Shown piece by piece: positions 8,516 to 17,595 of a stretch of DNA of 64,000 nt; position 1 is the first letter of the stretch; each line of letters begins with the position of its first letter. The position numbers were made by a program, and so were the translations under genes. The notes beneath the pieces are model-generated. The model worked only from the letters and a program-made list of their open reading frames with translations. It did no database searches and had not been told where the DNA came from. This DNA is from an uncultured Spartobacteria bacterium (GTDB taxonomy: Bacteria; Verrucomicrobiota; Verrucomicrobiia; Chthoniobacterales; Chthoniobacteraceae), in the NCBI GenBank assembly GCA_903882875.1, contig CAIRYQ010000115.1, positions 1 to 64,000 on the forward strand, read 5' to 3'.

Positions 8516-10840
8516 TTACTTCGCGACGTGGATCGTGTTCAGGATGCGTCCGGGCACCGGCGTGCCGTCCTCGCCGTTCACGTTCATCTTGATCTCCATC
8601 TGATCCACTTTGCGCACGCCCTCGATTTCGAGGAACACCTTCCTGCGGTCGGCGCTGAGCTTTGCGGATTTCACGGTGAGCGTGTCCTTGCCCTTGCTGT
8701 CGTCGGAGGGCTTGTAGTTCGCGCTGCCGTAGTTCGAGGTCCACTTGTAGTTCCAGTGCTCCACGGCGTAGTTCGCCGTGTCGCCGGCGGACTTTTCATC
8801 AAGCGGATTCGTGAAGCCGATCTCCACGCCATTCGCGCGGACGTTCAGCGACGACGGGAAGAAAATTTTCTTCCCCGTGTAGCGCACGCGCTGGAGGCAG
8901 CCGTCCTTGGCGGCGCTGGTCTGCCAGCCCTTGAGGCCGCAGATCCAGAGCTGTCCGTCGAGCGCGTTGAACCTCGCGCGCATCGTGCCGCTCTCGAATT
9001 TCACGGGGAAGCGGAAGACGCCGCCCTGCGTGATGCCGTCCACCGTTTCCGAAAGCACCGCGTGAAGTCCGCAGGTGCCGTAGCTGAGGTGGAGGAGCTG
9101 GCCCGCGGGCAGGCCCCACTTGTCGCCAGTGACCCACGCCTGGCCGCCGCCGGAATTGTCCACGTCCTTCGGCATGTAGCAGATGTGCTTGCCGGGTTCG
9201 GTCGGCGGATTCGGGAGATGCGCGAGGTCGGGCACGCTGATGAAGTCGTGCGGCTTCACGATGTGGACGTAGCACATCGGCACCCACGTGCCTTCGTTGT
9301 CGCCGGTCGTGACGACGTCGCCGGGACCGACGCCGATGCCGTTCGGCGCGCGCAGGCCCGTGGCGAAAATCTCGAACTTCTTTCCGTCGGGCGAAATCTT
9401 GAACATGCAGCCGTTGTGATCGCTCAGCGGGCCCCATCCGCGTCCGCCGGGATTCACCGGGCCGCCTTTGGCAAAGTAGAAGTTGCCCTTGCTGTCCGTC
9501 TGCAAGTCGAACGTGAACTCGTGGAACCCCGGCGTGACTTGCACATCGTTGTTGAAGCACTCGTAGAAGTCCGCCTCGCCGTCGTTGTTTAGATCATGCA
9601 GCCGTGTGATCTGATCGCGACCGAGGACATACACCACGTCATCCACGATGCGCAGCCCGAGCGCATGGAAGAGCCCGCTCGCGTACCGCCGCCACGTGAC
9701 CTCGCCGGTGAAGTCCTTGTTCGCAGGCGACATGATCCATACGTCGCCGCTCCATGTGCTGAGCGCGACGCGGCCATCCTTGAAGAAGTCGAATCCGCCG
9801 GGGCGAATCCACGACTTGCTCGGATTCGCGAATGGCAGCTCGACCGTGTCCACCACATACGCGTCGTGCTCGCCGGGCGTGCCGGACTTCAGCGCGGTCT
9901 TCACGGTTTCCTTCGAGTGCGCCGCGCCGCCTTTTGTGAAAGGCGCGAGATCCTGCGGCTTCGCTGCGCCTTTCACTGCGGCGATCAGTTTCGCTTCGTC
10001 CGCGGCGATGCCCTTCGCGTATGTGATCTTGAAATTCTGTCCGGCGGCAAATGCGGGCAGTTGCAGGATCACCTTCGTTCCATCCACTGCGAACTTCGCA
10101 CCGGCCGGCAGTCCGACGCCGGCAATCACCACGCGGCTCTCGGCGTTCTTCTTGTCATCAGTGACGACGACCGCGCCGTCCTTTTCCACCGCGCTCGCAC
10201 CTTCGCCATCGAACACGATCTCGCTGCTCGCAGCGCCTGCCCCGGTCACATTCGTCGTGCGCGTGAGCAACTGCTGGTCGTTCACCTTTTCGAGTGCGGG
10301 CATTTCGAGCAACGGTGCCGTGCCGACCGTGTAGCTAATCACTACATCGTCACCGTGAACATAGAGCCCGCGATACTGCGCCCAGTCATGCGGCAGCGGA
10401 CCGAACGGCACAGTTGCCGCACCTTTGCCGGAGGGGAGCCTGCGCGGATCGGCGAATGCGCCGCCCTTGCTCCACGTCGGCGTCGGGTTCGTCTGGAAGT
10501 GGACGCTCGTGCCTTTCGCCGGCGAAGGATTCGGCCCGTGCGCGCCGTCGAAGACCACGCCCTTGTAAGTGATGTAGCCACCCGTCCAGCCGCCCGCCCA
10601 GCGGCACAGGTCGGTGTCGAAAAGCATCCCGCCCTCGTCGTCGCCGAGCTTGATCGCTATGCCCTTGTTCGCGCAGCAGCCGCCGCCCTTCAGCGTGTTC
10701 TTGCCCTCGGTGTTGTCCCACGACGCCGTGAGGAAACGCCCGTAGTCCATCTCCTCGTATTTCGTGTTCTTTTTCGCAGCGAAAATGGCGGTGGTGGAAA
10801 GTGCGAGGAGTGCCGTGATGGCGATTCGTGTTTGGAGCAT
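8516..10840 (-). CDS. Secreted PVC-type protein with sugar-dehydrogenase-like beta-propeller (DUF6797-like N-terminus)
   Basis: I chose the ATG at 10838-10840, which gives 774 residues and a clean Sec signal peptide (MLQTRIAITALLALSTTAIF, then AAKK). An upstream in-frame start would bury the signal. The N-terminal half (DYGRFLTASW, NKGIAIKLGDD) matches what I remember as DUF6797. The second half looks like a GSDH/PQQ-type propeller: GGFDFFKDGRVALSTWSGDV, LHDLNNDGEADFYECFNND and RAPNGIGVGPGD. Such proteins are common in Verrucomicrobia and Planctomycetes, are periplasmic, and are thought to act on carbohydrates. No c-type heme motif (CxxCH) is visible. The gene is divergent from the DUF116 fusion. 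Confidence 0.78.
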   Translation of the reverse strand: MLQTRIAITALLALSTTAIFAAKKNTKYEEMDYGRFLTASWDNTEGKNTLKGGGCCANKGIAIKLGDDEGGMLFDTDLCRWAGGWTGGYITYKGVVFDGAHGPNPSPAKGTSVHFQTNPTPTWSKGGAFADPRRLPSGKGAATVPFGPLPHDWAQYRGLYVHGDDVVISYTVGTAPLLEMPALEKVNDQQLLTRTTNVTGAGAASSEIVFDGEGASAVEKDGAVVVTDDKKNAESRVVIAGVGLPAGAKFAVDGTKVILQLPAFAAGQNFKITYAKGIAADEAKLIAAVKGAAKPQDLAPFTKGGAAHSKETVKTALKSGTPGEHDAYVVDTVELPFANPSKSWIRPGGFDFFKDGRVALSTWSGDVWIMSPANKDFTGEVTWRRYASGLFHALGLRIVDDVVYVLGRDQITRLHDLNNDGEADFYECFNNDVQVTPGFHEFTFDLQTDSKGNFYFAKGGPVNPGGRGWGPLSDHNGCMFKISPDGKKFEIFATGLRAPNGIGVGPGDVVTTGDNEGTWVPMCYVHIVKPHDFISVPDLAHLPNPPTEPGKHICYMPKDVDNSGGGQAWVTGDKWGLPAGQLLHLSYGTCGLHAVLSETVDGITQGGVFRFPVKFESGTMRARFNALDGQLWICGLKGWQTSAAKDGCLQRVRYTGKKIFFPSSLNVRANGVEIGFTNPLDEKSAGDTANYAVEHWNYKWTSNYGSANYKPSDDSKGKDTLTVKSAKLSADRRKVFLEIEGVRKVDQMEIKMNVNGEDGTPVPGRILNTIHVAK

Positions 10841-11054
10841 GAGAGTGGCTGTGTGCGGAGTCCTGCGACAATCTGGGAGCGTGCGCAACCTTGGGCTGAA
10901 AGGGCCGCACGATTGCGCCAGCGGAACTGCGCGGACCAATGGCTTTGCGGTGCCATCGAGGAGTCGAGGCTGACGAGGCGTTCGTTTGACGACCAAGGAA
11001 ACAAAGAACCTCGGCCCTTGCGGATGGTTCAGCGAAGCGATACCCGTCATCACC

Positions 11055-12836
11055 ATGTCCGAACTGCCCCGCAAAGAGGTGCCCCCGATTTCCCTCAGTC
11101 TTCCGAAGCCCATCGCGCCCGCGCGCTACCGGCAGCCGAAGAAGAACATCCCGCAGACGCCGGAGGAACGGACGCGCATTTTGCACGCGGTACGGAATTA
11201 TGTCGCGGAATATTCGCCGACGCCGCCGGTGCCCGTCGCGGAACTTGCGGAGCACGCCGATCGCGTGGTGCAGCATCTCGGCATCCTGCCGATCTACCGC
11301 GACTACGTGGGCGTGCTCATCAACAACGAACTCTGGCGCGAGCAGCTCGCCGCCGTCCCTTTTGAGCGCCGCCTGCTGCTGATGCCGAAGTGCCTGCGCG
11401 TCGAGAGCAAGTGCCCCGCGCCGTTCGATGAGTTCGGCCTGCTGTGCAAGCAGTGCGGGCTTTGCTCGATCCAGGATTTGCAAAATGAGGCGGAGCGTCT
11501 CGGCTACGCGGTGCTCGTGGCGGAAGGCAGCGCGATCGTGATGTCACTGATCCAGACCGGGCAGATTGAGGCCATCGTGGGTATCTCGTGCCTGAGCGTG
11601 CTCGAGCGCAGCTTTCCTTACATGGAGGCCGCGGCCATTCCCGGTGTGGCGGTGCCGCTGCTGCAGGACGACTGCATTGACACGACTGTGGATCTCGACT
11701 GGGTGTGGGACTACATCCACCTCACCGCCGACGACAAGACGCGGCGGCTCGACCTCGGCTCGCTGCGCGGCGAGGTGGACGCATGGTTTTCCGACGAATC
11801 GCTCACCGCGATCATGGGCGTGGCCGAGGATGAAACCGAGCGCATCGGCCGCGAATGGCTCGCACGCGCGGGCAAACGCTGGCGTCCCTTCCTCGCCGTC
11901 GCCGCGTGGCGCGCGCTTGCGGGTGTGGACGCGGCGATGCCGGAGGATTTGAAGAAAGTCGCAGTCGCCGTGGAGTGCTTCCACAAGGCTTCGCTGATCC
12001 ACGACGACATCGAGGACAACGACGCGACGCGCTACGGCGAAAAGACGCTGCACGAGGAGCACGGCGTCGCCGTCGCGCTGAACGTGGGCGATCTGCTCAT
12101 CGGCGAAGGCTACCGTCTGCTCGCCGCAGCCAACGTGAGCGCTGAGCAGCGTGTCGCGATGGTCGCCATCGCCGCCGCGGGCCAGCGCGAACTCAGCCGC
12201 GGCCAGGGTGCGGAACTGCTCTGGGCGCGCAAGCCCGAGCCGCTCACGAGTCTTCAGGTGCTGGACATTTTCAAAAAGAAAACCGCGCCCGCATTCGAGG
12301 TCGCGCTGCGCATCGGCGCGATCTTCGCGGGTGTGGATTCGCACGACGAAGTGGCCGACGTGCTCCGCGCCTACAGCGAGGCGCTCGGCATCGCGTATCA
12401 AATCCGCGACGATCTCGCCGATCTCGGGCAGACCGAGGACACGAGCGACATCGCCGGCCTGCGGCCGAGCCTCCTGCTTGCGACTGCGCACGAGCGCGCC
12501 GAATGCGACAAACGCAAGCTCACGAGCGCGCTGTGGGAACGCCGCCTGCCGGAAGGCACGGGCGTCGCGCAAATCGAGCAGCTTTACCGCGACCTCAAGG
12601 CTGACGAACGCTGCAAGGAATTGCTCGAACGCTACAAGGAGGAAGCGATCCGCAGCCTGCGCGATCTTGAAAACGCGAGCCTCAAGGGCCTGCTCCGCCG
12701 CGTCATCGGGAAGATTTTCAACGACACGGAAATCAAGGGCTGGTGCAAGGAATTCGAGGCGAAGAATCTCCTGAACGTCACCGGCACCGATGCCGCGCTG
12801 GAAAAAATCGCGCCGCGTGTGACCGCAACGGTCTGA
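11055..12836 (+). CDS. DUF116 domain fused to trans-isoprenyl diphosphate synthase
   Basis: The N-terminal ~210 of 593 residues form a DUF116-like domain with a cysteine cluster (CLRVESKCPAP, then CKQCGLC), probably a metal site. The C-terminal ~350 residues are an all-alpha polyprenyl synthase. GKRWRPFL precedes the first aspartate motif HDDIEDND (317-321), and the second, DDLAD, lies at 452-456. Both DDxxD motifs are intact, so condensation of isopentenyl diphosphate with an allylic diphosphate is expected. I chose the ATG at 11055; an earlier in-frame ATG at 10986 adds an unlikely leader. The product chain length is unknown. A link to undecaprenyl carriers, quinones or carotenoids is possible. 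Confidence 0.85.
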   Translation: MSELPRKEVPPISLSLPKPIAPARYRQPKKNIPQTPEERTRILHAVRNYVAEYSPTPPVPVAELAEHADRVVQHLGILPIYRDYVGVLINNELWREQLAAVPFERRLLLMPKCLRVESKCPAPFDEFGLLCKQCGLCSIQDLQNEAERLGYAVLVAEGSAIVMSLIQTGQIEAIVGISCLSVLERSFPYMEAAAIPGVAVPLLQDDCIDTTVDLDWVWDYIHLTADDKTRRLDLGSLRGEVDAWFSDESLTAIMGVAEDETERIGREWLARAGKRWRPFLAVAAWRALAGVDAAMPEDLKKVAVAVECFHKASLIHDDIEDNDATRYGEKTLHEEHGVAVALNVGDLLIGEGYRLLAAANVSAEQRVAMVAIAAAGQRELSRGQGAELLWARKPEPLTSLQVLDIFKKKTAPAFEVALRIGAIFAGVDSHDEVADVLRAYSEALGIAYQIRDDLADLGQTEDTSDIAGLRPSLLLATAHERAECDKRKLTSALWERRLPEGTGVAQIEQLYRDLKADERCKELLERYKEEAIRSLRDLENASLKGLLRRVIGKIFNDTEIKGWCKEFEAKNLLNVTGTDAALEKIAPRVTATV

Positions 12837-12905
12837 TTCCGCGTTTGCCGCTGGCTCTGCTCTACCCCGAGGATAGTTGTCGGCCGCACGGGATCGGTGA
12901 TCTGC

Positions 12906-12925
12906 GCCTTTGCTCAGACAAAGGC
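12906..12925. terminator. Possible hairpin between convergent genes
   Basis: GCCTTTG (12906-12912) and CAAAGGC (12919-12925) form a 7-bp stem with a 6-base loop between the ends of two convergent genes. No T-run follows, so termination is only a suggestion from position. Confidence 0.3.
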
Positions 12926-12947
12926 CGCGGTGCCATCTTGAAATGCC

Positions 12948-13718
12948 CTATTCCGCCAACGGCAGTCGGTCGCGGTATTTCCGCATGAGGCCCACGAGTT
13001 TTCTCGCCTTCCAGTAGCGGGGGATGAATTTCCGCGGCTCGGAGAGCGAGCGGAAAAGCCAGCCGAGAAAAACGTAGTCGGCCCACATCGGGATGTTCAC
13101 TTGCTCGCCGCTGAGGAAGCCGATCGCTGCGCCGATGCAGTGGATGCCCGGCTTGTAGTCGAGCGCGCGTTTGAGATGCAGGCCGAGCCGTTCCTGCACG
13201 CCGCCACCGAGTCCGACGATGATGTGCCGCGGGCGCTTTTGGTGAATCATTTCCACGAGCGCGGGAACGCTCAGTTCGCCTTTTGCATACATCGGCGCGA
13301 GGTAGCAGTCGTCGTTCGTCGTCGGGAATCCCTGCGATTGCAGCCATGCCACATTTTTGTCGCGCGCAGCGGGCGTGGGCATGATCCACAGCACCGCGCC
13401 GGGTTCGCGGATGGACGGCTCGGCGAGCATGAGCTTGAGGTATTCAAGGCCCGAGACGCGCGTGATGCGCTCACCGGTGATGCGCCGCCAGAGCAGCACC
13501 ATCAGCCCGCTGTCGGTGATCGCGAGGTCCGAATTGACAAGCGCTTCGCGGTACGGCGCGTCGTGCGGCAAGTCCACCAGCGCGGGCGCTGCCGGCACCA
13601 CGACGAGCCCGCCGCGCATTCCGATCGCGAGCGCTTCACGGGGAGTCCCCGTGAAAAAACGGATGCCGAGAATTTGCCGGAAGGGAACGCCCTCGGGCGG
13701 CTGAGGTGCGTCCGACAT
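12948..13718 (-). CDS. WecB/TagA/CpsF family glycosyltransferase (GT26)
   Basis: The 256-residue cytoplasmic or peripheral protein shows the family signatures: LVNSDLAITDSGLMVLLWRR carries the conserved Asp, RVSGLEYLKLML follows it, and IIVGLGGGVQERL forms the nucleotide-sugar pocket. The C-terminal GFLSGEQVNIPMWAD and WLFRSLSEPRKFIPRYW match the family end. GT26 enzymes transfer N-acetylmannosaminuronic acid, ManNAc or glucose to a lipid-linked sugar early in surface polysaccharide assembly. It lies 9 bp after the epimerase gene on the same strand, so the two form a small operon at the left edge of the polysaccharide locus. Confidence 0.9.
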   Translation of the reverse strand: MSDAPQPPEGVPFRQILGIRFFTGTPREALAIGMRGGLVVVPAAPALVDLPHDAPYREALVNSDLAITDSGLMVLLWRRITGERITRVSGLEYLKLMLAEPSIREPGAVLWIMPTPAARDKNVAWLQSQGFPTTNDDCYLAPMYAKGELSVPALVEMIHQKRPRHIIVGLGGGVQERLGLHLKRALDYKPGIHCIGAAIGFLSGEQVNIPMWADYVFLGWLFRSLSEPRKFIPRYWKARKLVGLMRKYRDRLPLAE

Positions 13719-13727
13719 CCGCGCGGG

Positions 13728-14714
13728 TTACTGCTTCGTGTTGCCCGCGACGATCTGGTCGTGGATCCACGCGTATGTTTTTTCCAGCCCGTCGCGCAGC
13801 TTCGTGCCCGGCTCCCAGCCGAATACTTTTTGGATCAGCGTGTTGTCGCTGTTGCGGCCGTTCACGCCTTTCGGCGCGTCGAGATTGTATTTCCGAGCGA
13901 GCTTCACGCCCGCGATGTTTTCGACGATGTCCACGAGCTGATTGATCGAAACCATCTCGCTGCTGCCGATGTTGATCGGCTCGACGAAATCGCTGTGCGT
14001 AAGCATCTGCGTGCCGTGCAGGCAGTCCGCGATGTACATGAAGCTGCGCGTCTGCTTCCCGTCGCCCCAGATGTCTATCTCGTGCTTCCCGCTGCGCTTC
14101 GCCTGGATGACCTTGCGGCAAATTGCCGCCGGCGCCTTCTCTCGTCCGCCGTCCCATGTGCCGTTCGGGCCGTACACATTATGGTAGCGCGCGACACGTG
14201 TGGTCACGCCGAAGTCCTCGCGAAAGTGCCGGCACATGCGCTCGCTGAAAAGTTTCTCCCAGCCGTAGCCGTCCTCGGGCAAACCGGGATACGCGTCCTC
14301 CTCCTTCAGCGCCGTCACATTCGGATCGCGCTGCTTGTCCGCATTGTAAACGCACGCGCTTGACGCATAGAAAAACCGCTCCACGCCGATGTCCTTCGCC
14401 GCTTCGAGCAGGTGCGTATTGATGAGCACGCTCAGCATGCACAGCGCCTTGTTGTTTTCGATGAAGCCCATCCCGCCCATGTCCGCCGCGAGATTATACA
14501 CGACCACCGCTCCCTGAAGCGCGTCGTAGCACGCCTGCTTGTTTTGCAAGTCGAGCACGCGGTTGTCCACGTCAGGAAAAAATTGATACCAGTCCTTGAT
14601 GGATTTGCGATCCACGCAGCGAATGCGCGTGAAGCCCTGCCGGCGAAGATCAGCGACGAGATGACCGCCGATGAATCCACCGCCGCCACATACGACTACG
14701 AGATTGTCTTTCAT
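13728..14714 (-). CDS. GDP-mannose 3,5-epimerase-like extended SDR
   Basis: The 328-residue NAD-dependent extended SDR has the Rossmann motif GGGGFIGGHL at the N-terminus. The segments NLAADMGGMGFIE and EDGYGWEKLFSERM, the latter with the catalytic Tyr/Lys, are characteristic of GDP-mannose 3,5-epimerases. SSACVYN gives the third catalytic residue. The substrate could differ; related bacterial enzymes act on other GDP- or UDP-sugars. It is transcribed together with the WecB-family gene just downstream. Confidence 0.88.
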   Translation of the reverse strand: MKDNLVVVCGGGGFIGGHLVADLRRQGFTRIRCVDRKSIKDWYQFFPDVDNRVLDLQNKQACYDALQGAVVVYNLAADMGGMGFIENNKALCMLSVLINTHLLEAAKDIGVERFFYASSACVYNADKQRDPNVTALKEEDAYPGLPEDGYGWEKLFSERMCRHFREDFGVTTRVARYHNVYGPNGTWDGGREKAPAAICRKVIQAKRSGKHEIDIWGDGKQTRSFMYIADCLHGTQMLTHSDFVEPINIGSSEMVSINQLVDIVENIAGVKLARKYNLDAPKGVNGRNSDNTLIQKVFGWEPGTKLRDGLEKTYAWIHDQIVAGNTKQ

Positions 14715-14964
14715 GATTTCGGGATAAAGATTTTTTGAAAAGGGAGCGCGTAGCTAGTCGAGACTCACGCGAGGTTCAAAGAAAAATGTGAGGCACGCTC
14801 AGAATCTTGCCTGAAGCGCGCAGAATCACACGGCTCACATGAATACCTCGCTCAAGCGCCGGAAGGTGATCCATGTGTAGATGGCGTCGGAACTTTGTCC
14901 GGAAATCGGTTTTCGAGCAACGATGCTTCCCATCGCCCGGTGCAGTATTCACTATTCCGAACCC

Positions 14965-15204
14965 ATGAGTATTCCCGCCACGATCCGCCGCCGCTTTCAT
15001 CCGCTTTGGAGAATCCGATGCACTCTCTGGCTCTTCGAGATTTTTCACAGTCTGGAATTCCCGCTCTGGGTCCGGTGCCGCTCTCTCGGGATGAAAATGC
15101 GGATGATGTGGTTCCGCGACATGAACTGGCTGTTCAAGCCGGCTCCAAAGGAATCCGAATTCAACGAACTCATGGAGCGGCAGGCCGGCTGCCATGTGTT
15201 ATGA
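14965..15204 (+). CDS. Small ORF, possible N-terminal remnant of a methyltransferase
   Basis: This 79-residue product is basic and aromatic-rich (RRRFHPLWRIR, WFRDMNWLFKP) and ends ESEFNELMERQAG, then CHVL. To me it resembles the start of FkbM-type methyltransferases just before the glycine-rich SAM motif, which is absent. The stop codon overlaps the ATG of the next gene (ATGA), so translation is coupled. It may be a truncated gene fused by recombination to the acyltransferase, or a real small protein. An in-frame ATG at 14881 would give 107 residues. Confidence 0.45.
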   Translation: MSIPATIRRRFHPLWRIRCTLWLFEIFHSLEFPLWVRCRSLGMKMRMMWFRDMNWLFKPAPKESEFNELMERQAGCHVL

Positions 15205-16349
15205 AAGCGAAACTCGAAAAACTCGAAATGTTGCGCGGATTTGCGGCGCTCTATGTCTTTGCGGGTCACTTTCTCTTTGCCCGCATTCTTCCGAAGGAAA
15301 GCAGCGGAGGATTCATTTTCCGTTTCGGGCAGGAGGCAGTCATGCTCTTTTTTGTGATTTCTGGTTTTGTCGTTTATTACTCAACGGCGAAGCACGGAGA
15401 TCATGCGTTTGGGCCGTATTTCGCCAGACGAGTTAGAAGAATTTTCCCGATTTTCCTGATCGCTCTGGTCCTTTCATGTGTGACCGGCAGGCTACTTGGC
15501 CGGGCGAACGCAGGCGCATTCTCCTTTTTGCAATTGCTCGGAAACGTATTCATGCTTCAGGATTTCGATGGAGGAAAACCAGGGGTTTGGGTTTCGCCTT
15601 TCAACGGCAATTTGGCTCTTTGGTCCCTTTCTTACGAGTGGTGGTTCTATATGCTGTTTTTTCCAATTTACCGTTTCGTGCCGGCAAAGCTGCAGATCCA
15701 TGTTGTCGCTGCGCTCTCGCTTTTGGGATTCATCACATTTTCGATTCTTCATAATCAGGTGTCTCTTTTCCTGATGTATTTCGTTCTTTGGTGGAGCGGT
15801 GCAGAACTGGCTCGGGCATATCTTAGTCGTGTTCCCTTGACCATCATGTCACAACGCCGTTCTATCCTCTATCTTACGTTGTTTAGCATCTTGGCCGCGG
15901 CACCCGTATGGTTCGCCCGTGTCCACCATCAACCACTCTCGTTCGGAATTCACCCCATACTGGAGTTTCGGCATTTCTTGGCGTGTTTGCTTTTTCTCAT
16001 TATTGGGCTGTTATGGGCTCACATTCGGTGGGTGGGATTTCGTTCCATTTTCGGTGCTTTTGCCTATGTCGCGCCGATTTCATACGGGCTATATGTGTTT
16101 CACTTTCCGCTCGCTGTTAACTCTTCGTATCTGGAGGCGATCAACTTTGCTCCGCTGGAGCTTTCTGGATATGTGGCGATCACATTTCTGATAGCTTACC
16201 TTGCCGAGGTGCCATTTCAGAATTGGATCAACCAAAAGACAAGCTCGTTGGTTGAACGGCCTAATGCGGCATTTGTGAACGGTGTTGCCTCTGGGCCCGC
16301 TGCTTCCGGACTCCCGAGTAGTGAGCAGTCCGTTGGTAGCGAACTGTGA
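15201..16349 (+). CDS. Acyltransferase 3 family membrane protein (O-acetyltransferase type)
   Basis: The 382-residue integral membrane protein has about ten hydrophobic segments. The start KLEMLRGFAALYVFAGHFLF holds the conserved R and H of the family. FGQEAVMLFFVISGFVVYY and FARRVRRIFPIFL are two more signatures. These enzymes move acetyl or other acyl groups onto surface sugars at the inner membrane. The start overlaps the preceding small ORF by ATGA. The DNA is visibly AT-richer than its neighbours, which suggests a separate origin. The last ~40 residues are Ser/Pro-rich and probably unstructured. Confidence 0.9.
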   Translation: MKAKLEKLEMLRGFAALYVFAGHFLFARILPKESSGGFIFRFGQEAVMLFFVISGFVVYYSTAKHGDHAFGPYFARRVRRIFPIFLIALVLSCVTGRLLGRANAGAFSFLQLLGNVFMLQDFDGGKPGVWVSPFNGNLALWSLSYEWWFYMLFFPIYRFVPAKLQIHVVAALSLLGFITFSILHNQVSLFLMYFVLWWSGAELARAYLSRVPLTIMSQRRSILYLTLFSILAAAPVWFARVHHQPLSFGIHPILEFRHFLACLLFLIIGLLWAHIRWVGFRSIFGAFAYVAPISYGLYVFHFPLAVNSSYLEAINFAPLELSGYVAITFLIAYLAEVPFQNWINQKTSSLVERPNAAFVNGVASGPAASGLPSSEQSVGSEL

Positions 16350-16649
16350 TGAAACTCTGTGAAAGCTTTCAACTTCTGAGCCCATGTCTGGGTGGTCTTT
16401 GCGATTGTCCGCTTGGACAGCTATTTGGCAGTCCTTCCGGCACTGTTCGAATGAGCCGGTGCGATTACCAAGAACTTGGCTTGGGTGGAATGAAGCTCAG
16501 CGACGCTCTGAATCCTGCAGATTTGCAAAGCCCCGACGCAGGTTTTCTCATCCGCGAAATCACGTTCCCCTTGTCGCCGTGCGCCGCTGCTGCGTAGCTT
16601 CGCGGCTCGCAATGTTTCGCCACGCAATTCCAACCGTCATCCTCATTTT
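16350..16649. other. 300-bp gap without convincing gene
   Basis: This stretch keeps the lower GC of the preceding acyltransferase gene. A short open frame (16346-16597) has no recognisable domain and an unlikely composition. No strong hairpin was seen. It may carry a promoter for the long plus-strand run that begins at 16650. Confidence 0.4.
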
Positions 16650-17567
16650 GTGAAGATCCTCGTCACCGGCAGCAGGGGATTCGTCGGCGCGAGCTTCGGC
16701 GTTTTCGCTTCGGCCGCAGGGCACGAGGTGCTCGGCATCAGCCGATCCAGCCAGCCCGAACCCGGCTGGCCGGGGCGGCATGTGCAGGGCGACGCCGCAC
16801 AGGCAGACCTCGCGCCGATCATCCGCGATTTCGCTCCCGACCTGCTCCTTCAGGCCGCCGGCTCCGCGTCCGTCGGCGCATCCATCGCCGATCCCGTCGG
16901 CGATTTCCGTGCGACCGCCATCACGCTTACGAATGTCCTCGACGGCGTCCGCCGTTCCGGGCGCAAGCCGCTCGTCGTCTTTCCGTCGAGCGCCGCGGTC
17001 TATGGGAATCCCGCGAGTCTGCCCGTCGCCGAGGATGCGCCGTGCGCGCCGATCTCGCCGTACGGTTTTCACAAGACCGCGTGCGAGATTTTTGCACGGG
17101 AATACGCGCACTGCTTCGGACTGAGCACCGTCGTGTGCCGCATCTTCTCGCTCTTCGGCAGCCGGCAGCGGCGGCTTCTCGCGTGGGAGATTTTTGCGCA
17201 GCTCGCCGGAAAATCCCCCGCGCTCGAACTCCAGGGCACCGGCACCGAGACGCGCGACTTCCTGCACATGGACGATCTGTCGCGCGCGATCCTCACGCTC
17301 ACTCCCGCCGTCCCGCGCGGGCAATGCACGATCCTGAACGTCGCCAGCGGACGCGAGACGCCCATCATGGAACTTGCCGAGACGATGCGCGCGATCGTCG
17401 CGCCGGAGAAAAAAATCACCTGCCGCGGAATCGCGCGCCCCGGCGATCCGCACCGCTGGTGCGCAGACGTCCGCCTGCTCCGTTCGCTCATCCCGGATTG
17501 GCAGCCGCAGGATTTTTCCGCCGCGCTCGGCGAGACCATCGTCCAATGGAAATCGCTCGCAGCGTAG
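16650..17567 (+). CDS. NAD-dependent epimerase/dehydratase (extended SDR)
   Basis: The gene uses a GTG start directly before the Rossmann strand KILVTGSRGFVGASF; no upstream ATG fits. The 305-residue protein has VVFPSSAAVYGNP with the catalytic Ser and SPYGFHKTACE with the Tyr-x-x-x-Lys pair. ETRDFLHMDDLSRAIL is the usual substrate-domain signature. It probably acts on a nucleotide sugar, as epimerase, dehydratase or 4-reductase; the exact reaction is not readable. It is followed 28 bp later by the flippase gene and starts a long plus-strand run of polysaccharide genes. Confidence 0.85.
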   Translation: MKILVTGSRGFVGASFGVFASAAGHEVLGISRSSQPEPGWPGRHVQGDAAQADLAPIIRDFAPDLLLQAAGSASVGASIADPVGDFRATAITLTNVLDGVRRSGRKPLVVFPSSAAVYGNPASLPVAEDAPCAPISPYGFHKTACEIFAREYAHCFGLSTVVCRIFSLFGSRQRRLLAWEIFAQLAGKSPALELQGTGTETRDFLHMDDLSRAILTLTPAVPRGQCTILNVASGRETPIMELAETMRAIVAPEKKITCRGIARPGDPHRWCADVRLLRSLIPDWQPQDFSAALGETIVQWKSLAA

Positions 17568-17595
17568 CGCGGCACGGACCGTCCCCGATCACGCG

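Noticed and set aside
9596-11365. 589-codon plus-strand frame antisense to the secreted propeller gene
   Set aside because: The minus strand has a signal peptide and domain structure, and the plus-strand frame crosses into the DUF116 gene in a wrong frame.
14776-15195. 139-codon minus-strand frame before the acyltransferase gene
   Set aside because: No domain, and the composition is not protein-like. The plus-strand small ORF with ATGA coupling is preferred.
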